Origin: Sphingobacterium hotanense | Lineage (GTDB): Bacteria; Bacteroidota; Bacteroidia; Sphingobacteriales; Sphingobacteriaceae | Assembly: GCF_008274825.1 (NCBI RefSeq) | Contig: NZ_CP030848.1 | Location: forward strand, 1,116,001-1,180,000 | Direction: 5' to 3' | Length of the DNA stretch: 64,000 bases | In this document: positions 51,180 through 60,715 of the stretch, in pieces | Layout of the letters: the number at the start of each line of letters is the position of its first letter | Numbering within the stretch: position 1 is the stretch's first letter | Notes under the pieces: generated by a model | Told to the model about the DNA's origin: nothing | Seen by the model: only the letters and a program-made list of their open reading frames with translations | The model's database searches: none | Made by a program: the position numbers and the translations under genes

Positions 51180-52553
51180 ATGTCAAATATAGCACATACC
51201 TATTATCCACAATCTGGCCGCCTGGTTATCCTAGGTGCGGGCGAGAGTGGCGTAGGTGCTGCAATTTTAGGTAAGGATAAGGGCTTTGATGTATTTGTTT
51301 CCGATATGGGGCAGATCGCCGATTCTTATAAGCAAACCTTGGAAAAAGAGCAGATTTCTTTTGAAGAGGGCAAGCACAGTGAGGAATTGATATTGAATGC
51401 TGATTTAGTGGTGAAGAGCCCGGGTATTCCGGAGAAGGCTCCATTAATCAAGCAGCTACGTTCTTTAAATAAACCATTGATCTCAGAGATTGAGTTTGCC
51501 GCTCAATACACCGATGCGAAATTGTACTGCATTACAGGATCCAATGGCAAGACGACAACCACCATGCTAACCTATAGCTTGTTGAAAGAGGGTGGGGTGG
51601 ATGTTGGTCTGGCAGGGAATATCGGTAACAGTTTCGCTTTGCAGGTAGCTCGTGATCCGCATGCATGTTATGTATTGGAGATTTCCAGCTTTATGTTGGA
51701 TGATATGTATCATTTCCGTGCAGACGTTGCTGTCATCTTAAATATTACGCCCGATCATTTAGATCGTTACGAATATAAAATGGAGAATTATGTGGCTTCG
51801 AAATTCAGAATGCTGCAGAACCAACGCGAGACGGATTACTTCATTTACTGTTTAGATGATCCGGAAACAGTAGCGGCATTGGATAAGCATCCGACAAAGG
51901 CTATTCATTTGCCATTTACACAGGAGCAAGCATTAACACAGGGGGCTTTTGTTGATGCAGACAACACTTTGAACATTTTAGTACCTAATAGAGAAGTTTT
52001 TACCATGAATATTGAAGAATTATCGTTACAGGGCAAGCACAATGTTTACAATAACAGTGCGGCGGGATTGATTGCAAAAGTTCAAGAATTGCGCAATCAG
52101 TCGATGAAGGAGAGTATGGGATCCTTTGTAAATATTGAACACAGACTTGAGCATGTAGCTAGCGTTGGTGGCGTGAATTATATCAATGATTCAAAGGCAA
52201 CAAACGTGAACTCGGTATGGTATGCGTTGGAGAGTTTCTCTACGGATATCGTATTGATCATGGGGGGTGTGGATAAAGGCAATGATTACGACATGTTGCG
52301 TGATCTTGTGAAGTCTAAGGTAAAGGCTATTATCTGTATTGGTAAAGATACGGGCCGCATTCATGAGGCTTTTGAGGATGACACAGAAGTGATCGTTAAT
52401 TCCGCGTCAATGTCTGATGCGGTTCAGATTGCTTCTCATCTTGCGAAAAAGGGAGACACGGTATTGTTGTCGCCTGCTTGTGCAAGCTTTGATTGGTTCA
52501 AGAACTACGAAGAGCGTGGTGATAAATTTAAGGAAGCTGTAATGGCTTTATAA
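51180..52553 (+). CDS. murD: UDP-N-acetylmuramoylalanine--D-glutamate ligase
   Basis: A 457-residue Mur ligase that adds D-glutamate to UDP-MurNAc-L-Ala. The N-terminal GAGESGVGAAILG binds the uridine nucleotide, GSNGKTTTTMLTYSLL is the ATP loop near residue 119, NITPDHLDRYEYKMENY is conserved, and the C-terminal LLSPACASFDWFKNYEERG is diagnostic of MurD. It follows mraY by 9 bases. Confidence 0.97.
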   Translation: MSNIAHTYYPQSGRLVILGAGESGVGAAILGKDKGFDVFVSDMGQIADSYKQTLEKEQISFEEGKHSEELILNADLVVKSPGIPEKAPLIKQLRSLNKPLISEIEFAAQYTDAKLYCITGSNGKTTTTMLTYSLLKEGGVDVGLAGNIGNSFALQVARDPHACYVLEISSFMLDDMYHFRADVAVILNITPDHLDRYEYKMENYVASKFRMLQNQRETDYFIYCLDDPETVAALDKHPTKAIHLPFTQEQALTQGAFVDADNTLNILVPNREVFTMNIEELSLQGKHNVYNNSAAGLIAKVQELRNQSMKESMGSFVNIEHRLEHVASVGGVNYINDSKATNVNSVWYALESFSTDIVLIMGGVDKGNDYDMLRDLVKSKVKAIICIGKDTGRIHEAFEDDTEVIVNSASMSDAVQIASHLAKKGDTVLLSPACASFDWFKNYEERGDKFKEAVMAL

Positions 52554-52570
52554 TAATATAGGGGGGATCT

Positions 52571-53770
52571 ATGGAATACATTTTTTCTAAACTAAAAGGC
52601 GATAAGTGGATCTGGATCATTGTGATCTTGTTATCCATTTGGTCACTATTAGCAGTTTACAGTTCTGTAGGTACTTTGGCTTATAAAGAAGGCAAAGGTA
52701 CCGAGATGTATCTGTTCAAGCACCTATTTATCGTTGTTGCAGGCTTAGGATTAATGTACTTATCTCACAAGTTGGATTACCGCTATTATGCCGGTATATC
52801 CAAACTGTTAATGTTGATCACGATTCCTTTATTATTATACACTTTGCTGTTTGGTAGCAAGGTGAACGAGGCGAGCCGTTGGTTGACTATTCCGATCATC
52901 AATCAGACGTTTCAAACGTCGGATTTAGCAAAGCTTGCCTTGATTACATTCTTGGCGCGTATGCTGTCGAGAAAACAGGAAGAAATTAAAGACGTTAAAA
53001 AGTCGTTCATCCCAATTATGGGGGCAGTTTGTGCGGTGTTCGTGTTAATTGCCTTGGCAAACTTATCTACAGCATTGATGCTGTTTGGTGTAAGTGTTTT
53101 ATTGCTGATGATCGGACGTATCGACTTCAAACAGATTGCGGTGGTATGTTTAGGCGGAGCGGTGTTGTTGACACTGGTTATGCTTTTAGGTCCACGTCGC
53201 GGTACATACATCAGTCGTATTCAGGGATTCTTCCAAACGGAAGAGGTTCATGATTCGAAGGGTTCATTCCAGGAGGATAAAAACTTCCAGGCAAACAATG
53301 CGAAGATTGCAATTGCAACGGGGGAAATGTTCGGAAAAGGCGTTGGTAATTCAGTTCAACGAAATGTTTTGCCGCACCCATATTCGGATTTCATCTTTGC
53401 GATTATTATTGAAGAGTATGGCACGATAGGGGGAGCAGTATTGCTGTTCTTATACATTGCCTTGATGTATCGCTGTATTCGAATTGTGACTTTAAGTCCG
53501 CGAGCCTTCGGCGCCTTTTTGGCGGCAGGATTGGGCTTCAGTTTGACGATACAGGCTTTAGCTAATATGGCTGTCGCGGTAGGGCTTGGCCCGGTAACGG
53601 GTGTTCCATTACCCTTGGTCAGTATGGGGGGGACGTCGATTTTGTTTACGAGCGTGGCCTTGGGAATCATCCTAAGTGTGAGCCGTAACATTGAAGAGTT
53701 GAAGCATAAAGAAGAATTAGACGTAGTTAAAAAGCCAGCTGCTCGTAAGGTGGTAGTTGGTACTATTTAA
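52571..53770 (+). CDS. ftsW: Peptidoglycan glycosyltransferase FtsW
   Basis: A 399-residue SEDS-family polymerase of the division site with about ten membrane helices. The conserved ASRWLTIPIINQTFQTSDLAK region, the large periplasmic loop with HSDF-like PHPYSDFIFAIIIEEYG, and VGLGPVTGVPLPLVSMGGTS are characteristic. It polymerises glycan from lipid II together with FtsI. Location between murD and murG confirms FtsW rather than RodA. Confidence 0.96.
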   Translation: MEYIFSKLKGDKWIWIIVILLSIWSLLAVYSSVGTLAYKEGKGTEMYLFKHLFIVVAGLGLMYLSHKLDYRYYAGISKLLMLITIPLLLYTLLFGSKVNEASRWLTIPIINQTFQTSDLAKLALITFLARMLSRKQEEIKDVKKSFIPIMGAVCAVFVLIALANLSTALMLFGVSVLLLMIGRIDFKQIAVVCLGGAVLLTLVMLLGPRRGTYISRIQGFFQTEEVHDSKGSFQEDKNFQANNAKIAIATGEMFGKGVGNSVQRNVLPHPYSDFIFAIIIEEYGTIGGAVLLFLYIALMYRCIRIVTLSPRAFGAFLAAGLGFSLTIQALANMAVAVGLGPVTGVPLPLVSMGGTSILFTSVALGIILSVSRNIEELKHKEELDVVKKPAARKVVVGTI

Positions 53771-53774
53771 ATAT

Positions 53775-54875
53775 ATGGCGCATAAAGTAATCATAAGTGG
53801 AGGCGGCACGGGAGGACATATTTTCCCGGCGATTGCGATTGCGAATGCATTGAAGCAATTGGCGCCCGACACGGAGATTTTATTTGTTGGTGCAGAGGGC
53901 AAGATGGAGATGGAGCGTGTGCCAGCAGCAGGATATGAGATTGTAGGTCTGGATATCGTAGGTATCAACCGTCAATCCCTATTGAAAAACTCAGCGCTTC
54001 CATTCAAAATGCTGAAGAGCCTTTTGAAAGCGCGCAGCGTTCTTAAACAGTTTAAAGCCGAAGTGGCTATTGGTGTCGGCGGGTATGCATCAGGTCCATT
54101 ATTGATGATGGCGAATATGATGGGTTTACCGACGATCATCCAAGAGCAGAACTCTTATGCCGGAGTGACCAACAAGAAGTTGGGCGCAAAAGCGAAGAAG
54201 ATCTGTGTTGCCTATGAGGGTATGGATCGTTTTTTTCCAGCCGAGCGCATTCTGTTGACCGGTAATCCTATTCGTAAGTCTTCCGTAGCGATTGAGAACA
54301 AGCGCGAGGAAGCAATCAATGCCTTTGCATTGGACATGAATAAGAAGACTATTTTGGTTACGGGTGGTAGCTTAGGCGCGCTGACATTGAACGATTGTAT
54401 CAAAGCGGGTATTCCGCAGTTTGTAGAGGCAGGTGTTCAGGTGATCTGGCAGTGTGGCGGTTACTACTATGAGAAACTAAAAGAGGAACTGGGCGACTCG
54501 CTTCCGGAAGAGATCAAATTGATGGCTTTTGTAGACCGTATGGATTATGCATATGCGGCGGCAGATGTGATTGTTGGGCGTGCAGGTGCAGGTACTATTT
54601 CGGAGTTATGTGTGGTTGGAAAACCTGTAGTATTGGTTCCTTCACCGAATGTTTCGGATGATCATCAGACGAAAAATGCGATGGCATTAGTCAGCAAGGA
54701 CGCAGCGATCATGGTGAAAGACAATGAGGCACGTGAGGTTTTAGTCAGAAAGCTATTAAGCTTGTTGAAAGATGAACCGAAAATGCAAGGCTTAGGCGAC
54801 GCAATCAATAAACTGGCACTAGCAGATGCTGATGTGGTGATTGCACAAGAAGTATTGAATCTAATAAGAAAGTAA
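53775..54875 (+). CDS. murG: UDP-N-acetylglucosamine--undecaprenyl-pyrophosphoryl-muramoyl-pentapeptide GlcNAc transferase
   Basis: A 366-residue GT28 glycosyltransferase that converts lipid I to lipid II on the inner face of the membrane. ISGGGTGGHIFPAIAIA near the N-terminus is the G loop, VGVGGYASGPLLM and EQNSYAGVTNK are family signatures, and GRAGAGTISELCVVGKPVVLVP is the C-terminal UDP-GlcNAc site. The ATG at 53775, 4 bases after the ftsW stop, is preferred over an upstream in-frame TTG inside ftsW. Confidence 0.97.
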   Translation: MAHKVIISGGGTGGHIFPAIAIANALKQLAPDTEILFVGAEGKMEMERVPAAGYEIVGLDIVGINRQSLLKNSALPFKMLKSLLKARSVLKQFKAEVAIGVGGYASGPLLMMANMMGLPTIIQEQNSYAGVTNKKLGAKAKKICVAYEGMDRFFPAERILLTGNPIRKSSVAIENKREEAINAFALDMNKKTILVTGGSLGALTLNDCIKAGIPQFVEAGVQVIWQCGGYYYEKLKEELGDSLPEEIKLMAFVDRMDYAYAAADVIVGRAGAGTISELCVVGKPVVLVPSPNVSDDHQTKNAMALVSKDAAIMVKDNEAREVLVRKLLSLLKDEPKMQGLGDAINKLALADADVVIAQEVLNLIRK

Positions 54876-54877
54876 AG

Positions 54878-56233
54878 ATGAATATCGACAAAATCAAACG
54901 AGTTTATTTATTGGGTATCGGTGGTATCGGTATGAGCGGTCTTGCTCGTTATTTTAGTCGCTTAGGTTGTGAGGTTGCGGGCTATGATCGTACGTCGACA
55001 GAGTTGACTAGGACATTAGAAGAAGAGGGGATGCCGATTATTTATACGGATGATGTGGCAGCAGTGCCTGCATCGTTTGAATCGGCAGGTGAAGATACCC
55101 TGATCATCTTTACACCAGCTATTCCTGCAGACTTAGCTTTGAAATCTCATTTCATCAAAGCGGGTCATGAGTTGTACAAACGCTCACAGGTGTTGGGTTT
55201 TATTTCAGCAAGTCGTTTCACGATTGCTGTTGCAGGAACACATGGCAAGACAACAACGTCGACCATGGTTGCTCATATATTGAAAGATAGTGGTTATGAT
55301 TGTTCTGCCTTCTTAGGTGGTATCAGCACGAACTATCAGAATAACGTATTGTTTGGCGATAATAACGTCGTGGTTGTAGAAGCGGATGAGTATGATCGCT
55401 CGTTTCTGACGCTACACCCGAATATTGCGATCGTTACATCTGCGGATGCTGATCACTTGGACATCTATGGCGAAGCGAGTAAGCTTCAGGAGTCTTTCCA
55501 AATGTTTTTGGATCGCGTAGTGGAAGATGGTCAAAAGATCGTAAGGAAGGGATTGCCATTTGCGGCAGATATCAACTATGCTCGTGAAGAGGTTTGCGAT
55601 GCATACGCGGAGAACGTTGTTGTTAAAGATGGCGAGTTCTATTTTGATTATCATTCGGAAGATTTGACGATCAAGGATATTCACTTAGGTATTCCGGGGT
55701 TGCATAATGTAGAGAATGCGGTTGCTGCGATTACTGTTGCGAAGCTATTAGGGATTGCTGCTCCGAAGATCGTTCATGCATTATCAACATTTGCAGGGGT
55801 AAAACGTCGTTTCGAATATATTTTTAAATCACCTGAGCATATTTACATCGATGACTATGCGCATCATCCGGAGGAATTGCGCGCTTTCTTGACATCGATG
55901 AAGAAGCTATATCCGAATAAGAAGTTAACGGTTGTTTTTCAGCCTCACTTATTCACTCGTACGCGTGACTTCGTAGATGGCTTCGCTGAGGTTTTAGCTT
56001 TAGCAGATGAGCTGTTGTTGATGGAGATCTATCCGGCTCGTGAATTGCCGATCGCAGGTGTGGATTCTCAATGGTTGTTGGAAAAGATTCGCTTGGAAAA
56101 TAAGCGTTTGGTAAGTCCGGAAGAAGTATTAGCGATTGTAAAATCCGAGAGCCCGGAGTTGGTTGTGACGGTAGGTGCAGGTGATATTGATAAGTTGGTT
56201 AAACCGATTAAAGAAGTATTGACAAATGCTTAA
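54878..56233 (+). CDS. murC: UDP-N-acetylmuramate--L-alanine ligase
   Basis: A 451-residue Mur ligase attaching the first stem residue, L-alanine. GIGGIGMSGLARYF is the N-terminal nucleotide-binding loop, AGTHGKTTTSTMVAHIL the ATP loop near residue 114, VVEADEYDRSFL and DDYAHHPEELRA are MurC signatures. It follows murG by 2 bases and overlaps ftsQ by 8 bases, so these genes are translationally linked. Confidence 0.97.
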   Translation: MNIDKIKRVYLLGIGGIGMSGLARYFSRLGCEVAGYDRTSTELTRTLEEEGMPIIYTDDVAAVPASFESAGEDTLIIFTPAIPADLALKSHFIKAGHELYKRSQVLGFISASRFTIAVAGTHGKTTTSTMVAHILKDSGYDCSAFLGGISTNYQNNVLFGDNNVVVVEADEYDRSFLTLHPNIAIVTSADADHLDIYGEASKLQESFQMFLDRVVEDGQKIVRKGLPFAADINYAREEVCDAYAENVVVKDGEFYFDYHSEDLTIKDIHLGIPGLHNVENAVAAITVAKLLGIAAPKIVHALSTFAGVKRRFEYIFKSPEHIYIDDYAHHPEELRAFLTSMKKLYPNKKLTVVFQPHLFTRTRDFVDGFAEVLALADELLLMEIYPARELPIAGVDSQWLLEKIRLENKRLVSPEEVLAIVKSESPELVVTVGAGDIDKLVKPIKEVLTNA

Positions 56234-57053
56234 TAAAATTAGAAACATACAATGGCGCCAAGTGGGCTACTTTTTCCTAGGAATTGCTTCCCTGGTAGGA
56301 GTTGGTATGTTGATGAGCCTCGTAACGAAGAAAGATCAGGTGCAGGTATGTACGTCACTAAAGGTTTTAGTAGAAGGTAAAGAAACGTTCATTGATCAGC
56401 AGGATATTTCGTCAATGATTCAGGATAAGTTTGGGCGTGTTGTGGGTAGGAATCTGAATGAAATTCCTTTGCAGAAGATCGAGAATGAGTTAAAGAAATC
56501 TCCTTACGTGTCGGAAGCAGATGTACACATGGACATGGATGGAACGATGCAGGTGCAGGTTTTGCAACGTGAGGTTGTTCTTCGTGTTATCAATCAAATG
56601 GGGCAGGAGTATTATGTAGACTCCAAGAACCAAAAGATTCCGGTGACATTGAAATATGTTCCACATGTGATGGTGGCGAACGGAAATATTAAAGAAGGTT
56701 ATAAGAAGGCTTTGGAGCCTGTTCAATCTTCCCTGGTAAAGGATTTAGTAAATGTTGTCGAGCATACAAAGAACGATGATTTATGGAGCAATCAAATCGT
56801 GCAGCTCTTTGTTAACAGCGATCGTGACATCGAAATCGTCCCTCGCGTTGGTGAGCAGTCATTGATTATCGGGAGTGCTGATTCATTGGATTATAAATTG
56901 AATCGACTGACGACCTTCTATAAGCATATCATGCCAAGAGTGGGGACTGGCGCCTATAGCAAAGTGAATGTGAAATATGGCGGCCAAATTATTTGTGAGC
57001 GTAATGGTGACTGGTTCATCGACAGCTTGCAGATGAAAATGAATAAGAAGTAA
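56226..57053 (+). CDS. ftsQ: Cell division protein FtsQ
   Basis: A 275-residue bitopic protein with one N-terminal membrane helix (QVGYFFLGIASLVGVGMLMSLV). A POTRA-like region follows (IDQQDISSMIQDKFG..VGRNLNEIPLQKIENELKK), then the beta domain with VSEADVHMDMDGTMQVQVLQREVVLRV at about residues 97-123. FtsQ links early and late divisome proteins by binding FtsL/FtsB. Sequence identity in the phylum is low; placement between murC and ftsA is decisive. Confidence 0.93.
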   Translation: MLNKIRNIQWRQVGYFFLGIASLVGVGMLMSLVTKKDQVQVCTSLKVLVEGKETFIDQQDISSMIQDKFGRVVGRNLNEIPLQKIENELKKSPYVSEADVHMDMDGTMQVQVLQREVVLRVINQMGQEYYVDSKNQKIPVTLKYVPHVMVANGNIKEGYKKALEPVQSSLVKDLVNVVEHTKNDDLWSNQIVQLFVNSDRDIEIVPRVGEQSLIIGSADSLDYKLNRLTTFYKHIMPRVGTGAYSKVNVKYGGQIICERNGDWFIDSLQMKMNKK

Positions 57054-57092
57054 ACAGAAAGAATTAATAACATACAGCATCAAACACAGCAT

Positions 57093-58475
57093 ATGAAACC
57101 TAGAATTGTAGAAAATGAAAAAGAGAATCCAATTATTGTTGGATTGGACATCGGTACAACAAAGATTTGTGTAACCGTTGGTCGTCGTAGTGGGGTCAAT
57201 AAGGTGGAGCTTTTAGGTGTCGGCAAAGCTGAATCTGCAGGTGTTAACCGTGGGGTAGTAGCAAATATCCAGAAAACGGTTACAAGTATTCGTGAGGCCG
57301 TTGCCGTAGCGGAGGGGCAATCAAACGTAGACATCAAGGTTGTCAACGTGGGTATTGCGGGTCAGCACATTAAAAGTATTCAGCACCGTGGTATCTTAAC
57401 CAAGAACGACGATGATGAGATTGGACGTTTAGATATTGAGCGTTTGATTTCGGATATGTATAAATTGGTTTTGCCTCCGGGAGAGGAGATTATCCATGTG
57501 TTGCCTCAAGAGTTTACTATTGATAACGAACCTGGTATCAAAGAACCTATTGGTATGGCTGGTCGTCGTGTGGAAGCAAATTTCCATATTATCTCCGGTC
57601 GTGTTACTGACATTAAAAACATCAAGCGTTGTGTAGATAATTCAGATCTTGAAGTTTCTGAATTGATCTTAGAACCTCTTGCATCATCCGAAGCTGTGTT
57701 GGATGAAGAGGAAAAAACGGCAGGTGTGGTGTTAGTTGATATTGGTGGTGGTACTACGGATGTGGCGATCTTCCATGAAGGTATTATTCGTCATACGGCG
57801 GTAATTCCATTGGGTGGAAATATCGTTACAGAAGATATCCGTCAGGGATGTTCTGTATTACGCAATCAAGCGGAGCAATTGAAAGTTCGTTACGGTTCTG
57901 CATTAGCTGACGAAAACAAAGATAACGAGGTGATCTGTGTACCTGGTATCCGCGGTCGTGAAGCAAAAGAGATCTCTGTGAAAAACCTAGCTTATATTAT
58001 TCAAGCTAGAATGGAAGAGATCATCGAGCATGTTTACTACGAGATTAAGTCTTCAGGTTATGAAGATAAATTGATTGCAGGTATTGTTATTACAGGTGGT
58101 GGTGCGCAGTTGAAACACTTAGTTCAATTAGTTGAATATATCACAGGTATCGATTGTCGTATTGGTTACCCGAATGAGTATTTAGCAAAGACCGAAATGT
58201 TGAACAAACAAGCCTTTGACGAGCTTAAGAGCCCATTGTATGCAACGGGTATCGGATTGTTGATTAAAGGTATACAGTCGATTGAAGAAGAGGAGATGCG
58301 CAATGAAGAAAAAATAGTTAAAAAAGCTCCTCAAACAAAAGAAAAAGCGAAAGAAGGCGTTAAAGAAATAGCGGAAGGACAGTCAAAAAAGGAGGGTTGG
58401 TTAACTCGATTCTTAGGCGACTGGATCAAGGATGGCGCCGATATCGACGATGACACATTTATCGGAAAGAAATAA
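57093..58475 (+). CDS. ftsA: Cell division protein FtsA
   Basis: A 460-residue actin-like protein that tethers FtsZ to the membrane. GLDIGTTKICVTVGRR is the phosphate-1 motif near residue 18, DIGGGTTDVAIF the phosphate-2 motif near 215, and ITGGGAQLKHLVQLVEYI the adenosine motif near 335. The tail after a charged linker ends with WLTRFLGDWIKDG, an amphipathic segment likely to bind membrane. It is 39 bases after ftsQ. Confidence 0.97.
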   Translation: MKPRIVENEKENPIIVGLDIGTTKICVTVGRRSGVNKVELLGVGKAESAGVNRGVVANIQKTVTSIREAVAVAEGQSNVDIKVVNVGIAGQHIKSIQHRGILTKNDDDEIGRLDIERLISDMYKLVLPPGEEIIHVLPQEFTIDNEPGIKEPIGMAGRRVEANFHIISGRVTDIKNIKRCVDNSDLEVSELILEPLASSEAVLDEEEKTAGVVLVDIGGGTTDVAIFHEGIIRHTAVIPLGGNIVTEDIRQGCSVLRNQAEQLKVRYGSALADENKDNEVICVPGIRGREAKEISVKNLAYIIQARMEEIIEHVYYEIKSSGYEDKLIAGIVITGGGAQLKHLVQLVEYITGIDCRIGYPNEYLAKTEMLNKQAFDELKSPLYATGIGLLIKGIQSIEEEEMRNEEKIVKKAPQTKEKAKEGVKEIAEGQSKKEGWLTRFLGDWIKDGADIDDDTFIGKK

Positions 58476-58615
58476 TTTTCCACATCGTTCGATTTTTCCA
58501 CATTTTAACAAATGTGGAAAACTGTTGTTAAGATTTTGGTAATATTACATTAGAATTGTTGAGTCAAATTGCGATAACGTAATTGCTTGAGGAAGAATTA
58601 AATAGGATAACATAT
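58476..58615 (+). promoter_or_regulatory. ftsA-ftsZ spacer with a perfect 12-bp hairpin
   Basis: The stem TTTTCCACATTT (58494-58505) / AAATGTGGAAAA (58510-58521) has a TAAC loop and no following T run. It lies 19 bases after the ftsA stop in the largest gap of the cluster. It may be an RNA processing or stability element or a binding site that sets FtsZ level. No clear ftsZ promoter was recognised. Confidence 0.5.
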
Positions 58616-60322
58616 ATGTCGATACAATTTGAAATGTTAAAGGAGAATTCATCAATTATCAAGGTAATTGGTGTTGGTGGTGGCGGTGGGAATGCCGTAA
58701 ATCACATGTATAAGCAAGGGATTTCTGGTGTAGACTTCATCGTTTGTAATACAGATGCGCAAGCATTGGAGCTTAGCCCGATTCCAAATAAGGTTCAATT
58801 AGGTGCAAGCTTAACAGAAGGTATGGGAGCAGGTGCTGACCCTGATGTTGGTGAGAATTCAGCTATCGAAAGTATTGAGGATATCAAACGCATGTTGGGT
58901 ACCAATACAAAGATGCTTTTCATCACTGCTGGTATGGGTGGTGGTACAGGTACTGGAGCAAGTCCGGTATTGGCGAAGGCTGCGAAAGAATTAGGAATTC
59001 TAACCGTTGCTATTATTACTACTCCATTTACTTTCGAAGGTAAAAGACGTCGTATGCAAGCTGAGGAAGGTCTTGGCGAATTACGTAAATATGTAGACTC
59101 TTATTTAGTTATCTCGAATGATCGCTTGCGCGAGATCTTCGGTAACTTGACCATGACAGCTGCATTCGCGAAAGCAGATGATATTTTAACAACTGCTGCA
59201 AAAGGTATTGCAGAAATCATTACTATCCCGGGCTATGTAAACGTCGATTTCAAAGATGTTCGCACAGTAATGAATGATAGTGGTGTTGCAATCATGGGTA
59301 ATGCGATTGCTACTGGTGAACAACGTGCATTAGACGCTGTAACTGGTGCTTTAGCATCGCCATTATTAAAAGATAATGAAATTGAAGGTGCTCGTTACAT
59401 CTTGTTGAATATTACTTCCGGAAAACGCGAAGTAACTATGGACGAGGTTGCTATCGTTACAGACTACATTCAGGAGAAAGCTGGTTTATCCGCTGACTTG
59501 ATCTGGGGTAACTGTATCGATGAGAACTACGACGAGGAACTTTCTGTTACTATTATAGCTACAGGTTTCCAAACATCGGAAGAGCGTGTTAAGGAAAAAG
59601 AAAAAGAGAAGATTGCTATTCCCTTAACTCCGGAAGTTCAAACTTCTGCTTTCGTTAAACCTGTTTCTCAGAATCAATTTGCTGAGCGTCCTGCGGTAGA
59701 TCAAAGTGCTTTTGTAAAGCCTTCTCAACCTGTAGAAAACCCATCGGCACAACCTCCGCAAGATCTATTTTCTAATAAGACGGTGACCAGTCCGAGTACA
59801 GCTGCTGTGGCTGAAAACAGTGACAAGATCATTCGTCATACGTTAGAGTTCGACAACTCATCAGAGGTTGATGAAGTTGAGGAAGATTCAAACCCGCACG
59901 GTTTTGAATTGAAGACAACGCCTTCGTTATTCGAGTTCAAATTGCCAACGGTATTTGATGCTTACAAACCGGCAGAAGAACAACAAGAAGAAGAAGCTCC
60001 GATTTCTAACGAAGCACTTGAACAATTTCCTGTAGCGGAAGTAGAATTGGAAGAAGCGAAGAAAGAAGAGATCAATTTCGAAGATCAATTATTGAAAACG
60101 AAAGAGCGTATCTTACGTTTGAAAGAGTTGAGCATGAAATTAAAATCTTCCAATGGTCTTCAAGAATTAGAGAATGAGCCTGCTTACAAAAGAAAGCAGA
60201 AGACTTTAGAAGATGTTCCACATTCTTCGCAGTCTCAAGTGTCTCGTTTCACTTTATCGTTCGACGATGGAGAGACTGAAATCAGACCAAACAACTCGTT
60301 CTTACACGACAATGTTGATTAA
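58616..60322 (+). CDS. ftsZ: Cell division protein FtsZ
   Basis: A tubulin-like GTPase of 568 residues that forms the Z ring. The GTPase core (about 15-320) includes IGVGGGGGNAVNHM, NTDAQAL and the tubulin signature GGGTGTGASPV. A long acidic linker of roughly 200 residues follows, richer in Glu, Pro and Ser, with FVKPVSQ and FVKPSQ repeats. The tail IRPNNSFLHDNVD is the Bacteroidota-type partner-binding peptide. ATG 58616 is chosen over an in-frame TTG at 58583 because the core begins directly after MSIQFEMLKE. Confidence 0.97.
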   Translation: MSIQFEMLKENSSIIKVIGVGGGGGNAVNHMYKQGISGVDFIVCNTDAQALELSPIPNKVQLGASLTEGMGAGADPDVGENSAIESIEDIKRMLGTNTKMLFITAGMGGGTGTGASPVLAKAAKELGILTVAIITTPFTFEGKRRRMQAEEGLGELRKYVDSYLVISNDRLREIFGNLTMTAAFAKADDILTTAAKGIAEIITIPGYVNVDFKDVRTVMNDSGVAIMGNAIATGEQRALDAVTGALASPLLKDNEIEGARYILLNITSGKREVTMDEVAIVTDYIQEKAGLSADLIWGNCIDENYDEELSVTIIATGFQTSEERVKEKEKEKIAIPLTPEVQTSAFVKPVSQNQFAERPAVDQSAFVKPSQPVENPSAQPPQDLFSNKTVTSPSTAAVAENSDKIIRHTLEFDNSSEVDEVEEDSNPHGFELKTTPSLFEFKLPTVFDAYKPAEEQQEEEAPISNEALEQFPVAEVELEEAKKEEINFEDQLLKTKERILRLKELSMKLKSSNGLQELENEPAYKRKQKTLEDVPHSSQSQVSRFTLSFDDGETEIRPNNSFLHDNVD

Positions 60323-60342
60323 TCTTATCCTATTTAATAAAT

Positions 60343-60376
60343 AAGGGTGGCCTGAGAAGGTCACCTTTTTTTTTGT
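60343..60376 (+). terminator. Terminator of the dcw cluster
   Basis: The hairpin AAGGGTGGCC / GGTCACCTT has a bulge and loop TGAGAA and is followed by a long T run, 21 bases after ftsZ. Confidence 0.8.
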
Positions 60377-60452
60377 TTTTAGATTTTGATTCTTGGAAAA
60401 AGATGTTAATTTTAAGCTAGTTACTAAATATAAACTCATAAATCTAACAGTT

Positions 60453-60638
60453 ATGGCAAGTATTGATAAATTCAAGGAATTAAAATCTCTTATTGACGGT
60501 TTAGAAGGAGATGCAGAAAAGTTCTTCTCTAAAGGCAATAGCGCAGCAGGTACGCGCGTGAGAAAAGGTCTTCAAGACATTAAAACGCTATCGCAGTCGT
60601 TGCGTCTAGGAATTCAAGATTTAAAGAATAAGAAATAA
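60453..60638 (+). CDS. Histone H1-like DNA-binding protein
   Basis: A 61-residue basic helical protein starting MASIDKFKELKSLIDGLE and containing the conserved SAAGTRVRKGLQDIK. This resembles the small histone H1-like (Hc1 N-terminal-like) proteins frequent in Bacteroidota. It is probably a nucleoid-associated protein; a DNA-binding role is inferred from family and charge. The start at 60453 is preferred over an earlier in-frame ATG at 60393. It has its own terminator. Confidence 0.8.
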   Translation: MASIDKFKELKSLIDGLEGDAEKFFSKGNSAAGTRVRKGLQDIKTLSQSLRLGIQDLKNKK

Positions 60639-60665
60639 GCTTTTCTTCAAGTCTCGTTACATTCT

Positions 60666-60686
60666 AAGCCCGTCAGGGCTTTTTTA
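60666..60686 (+). terminator. Terminator of the histone H1-like gene
   Basis: The hairpin AAGCCC GTCA GGGCTT (60666-60681) is followed by a T run, 27 bases after the stop. Confidence 0.85.
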
Positions 60687-60715
60687 ATGCCCAAATTTTT
60701 GATAACTTCAACGCT

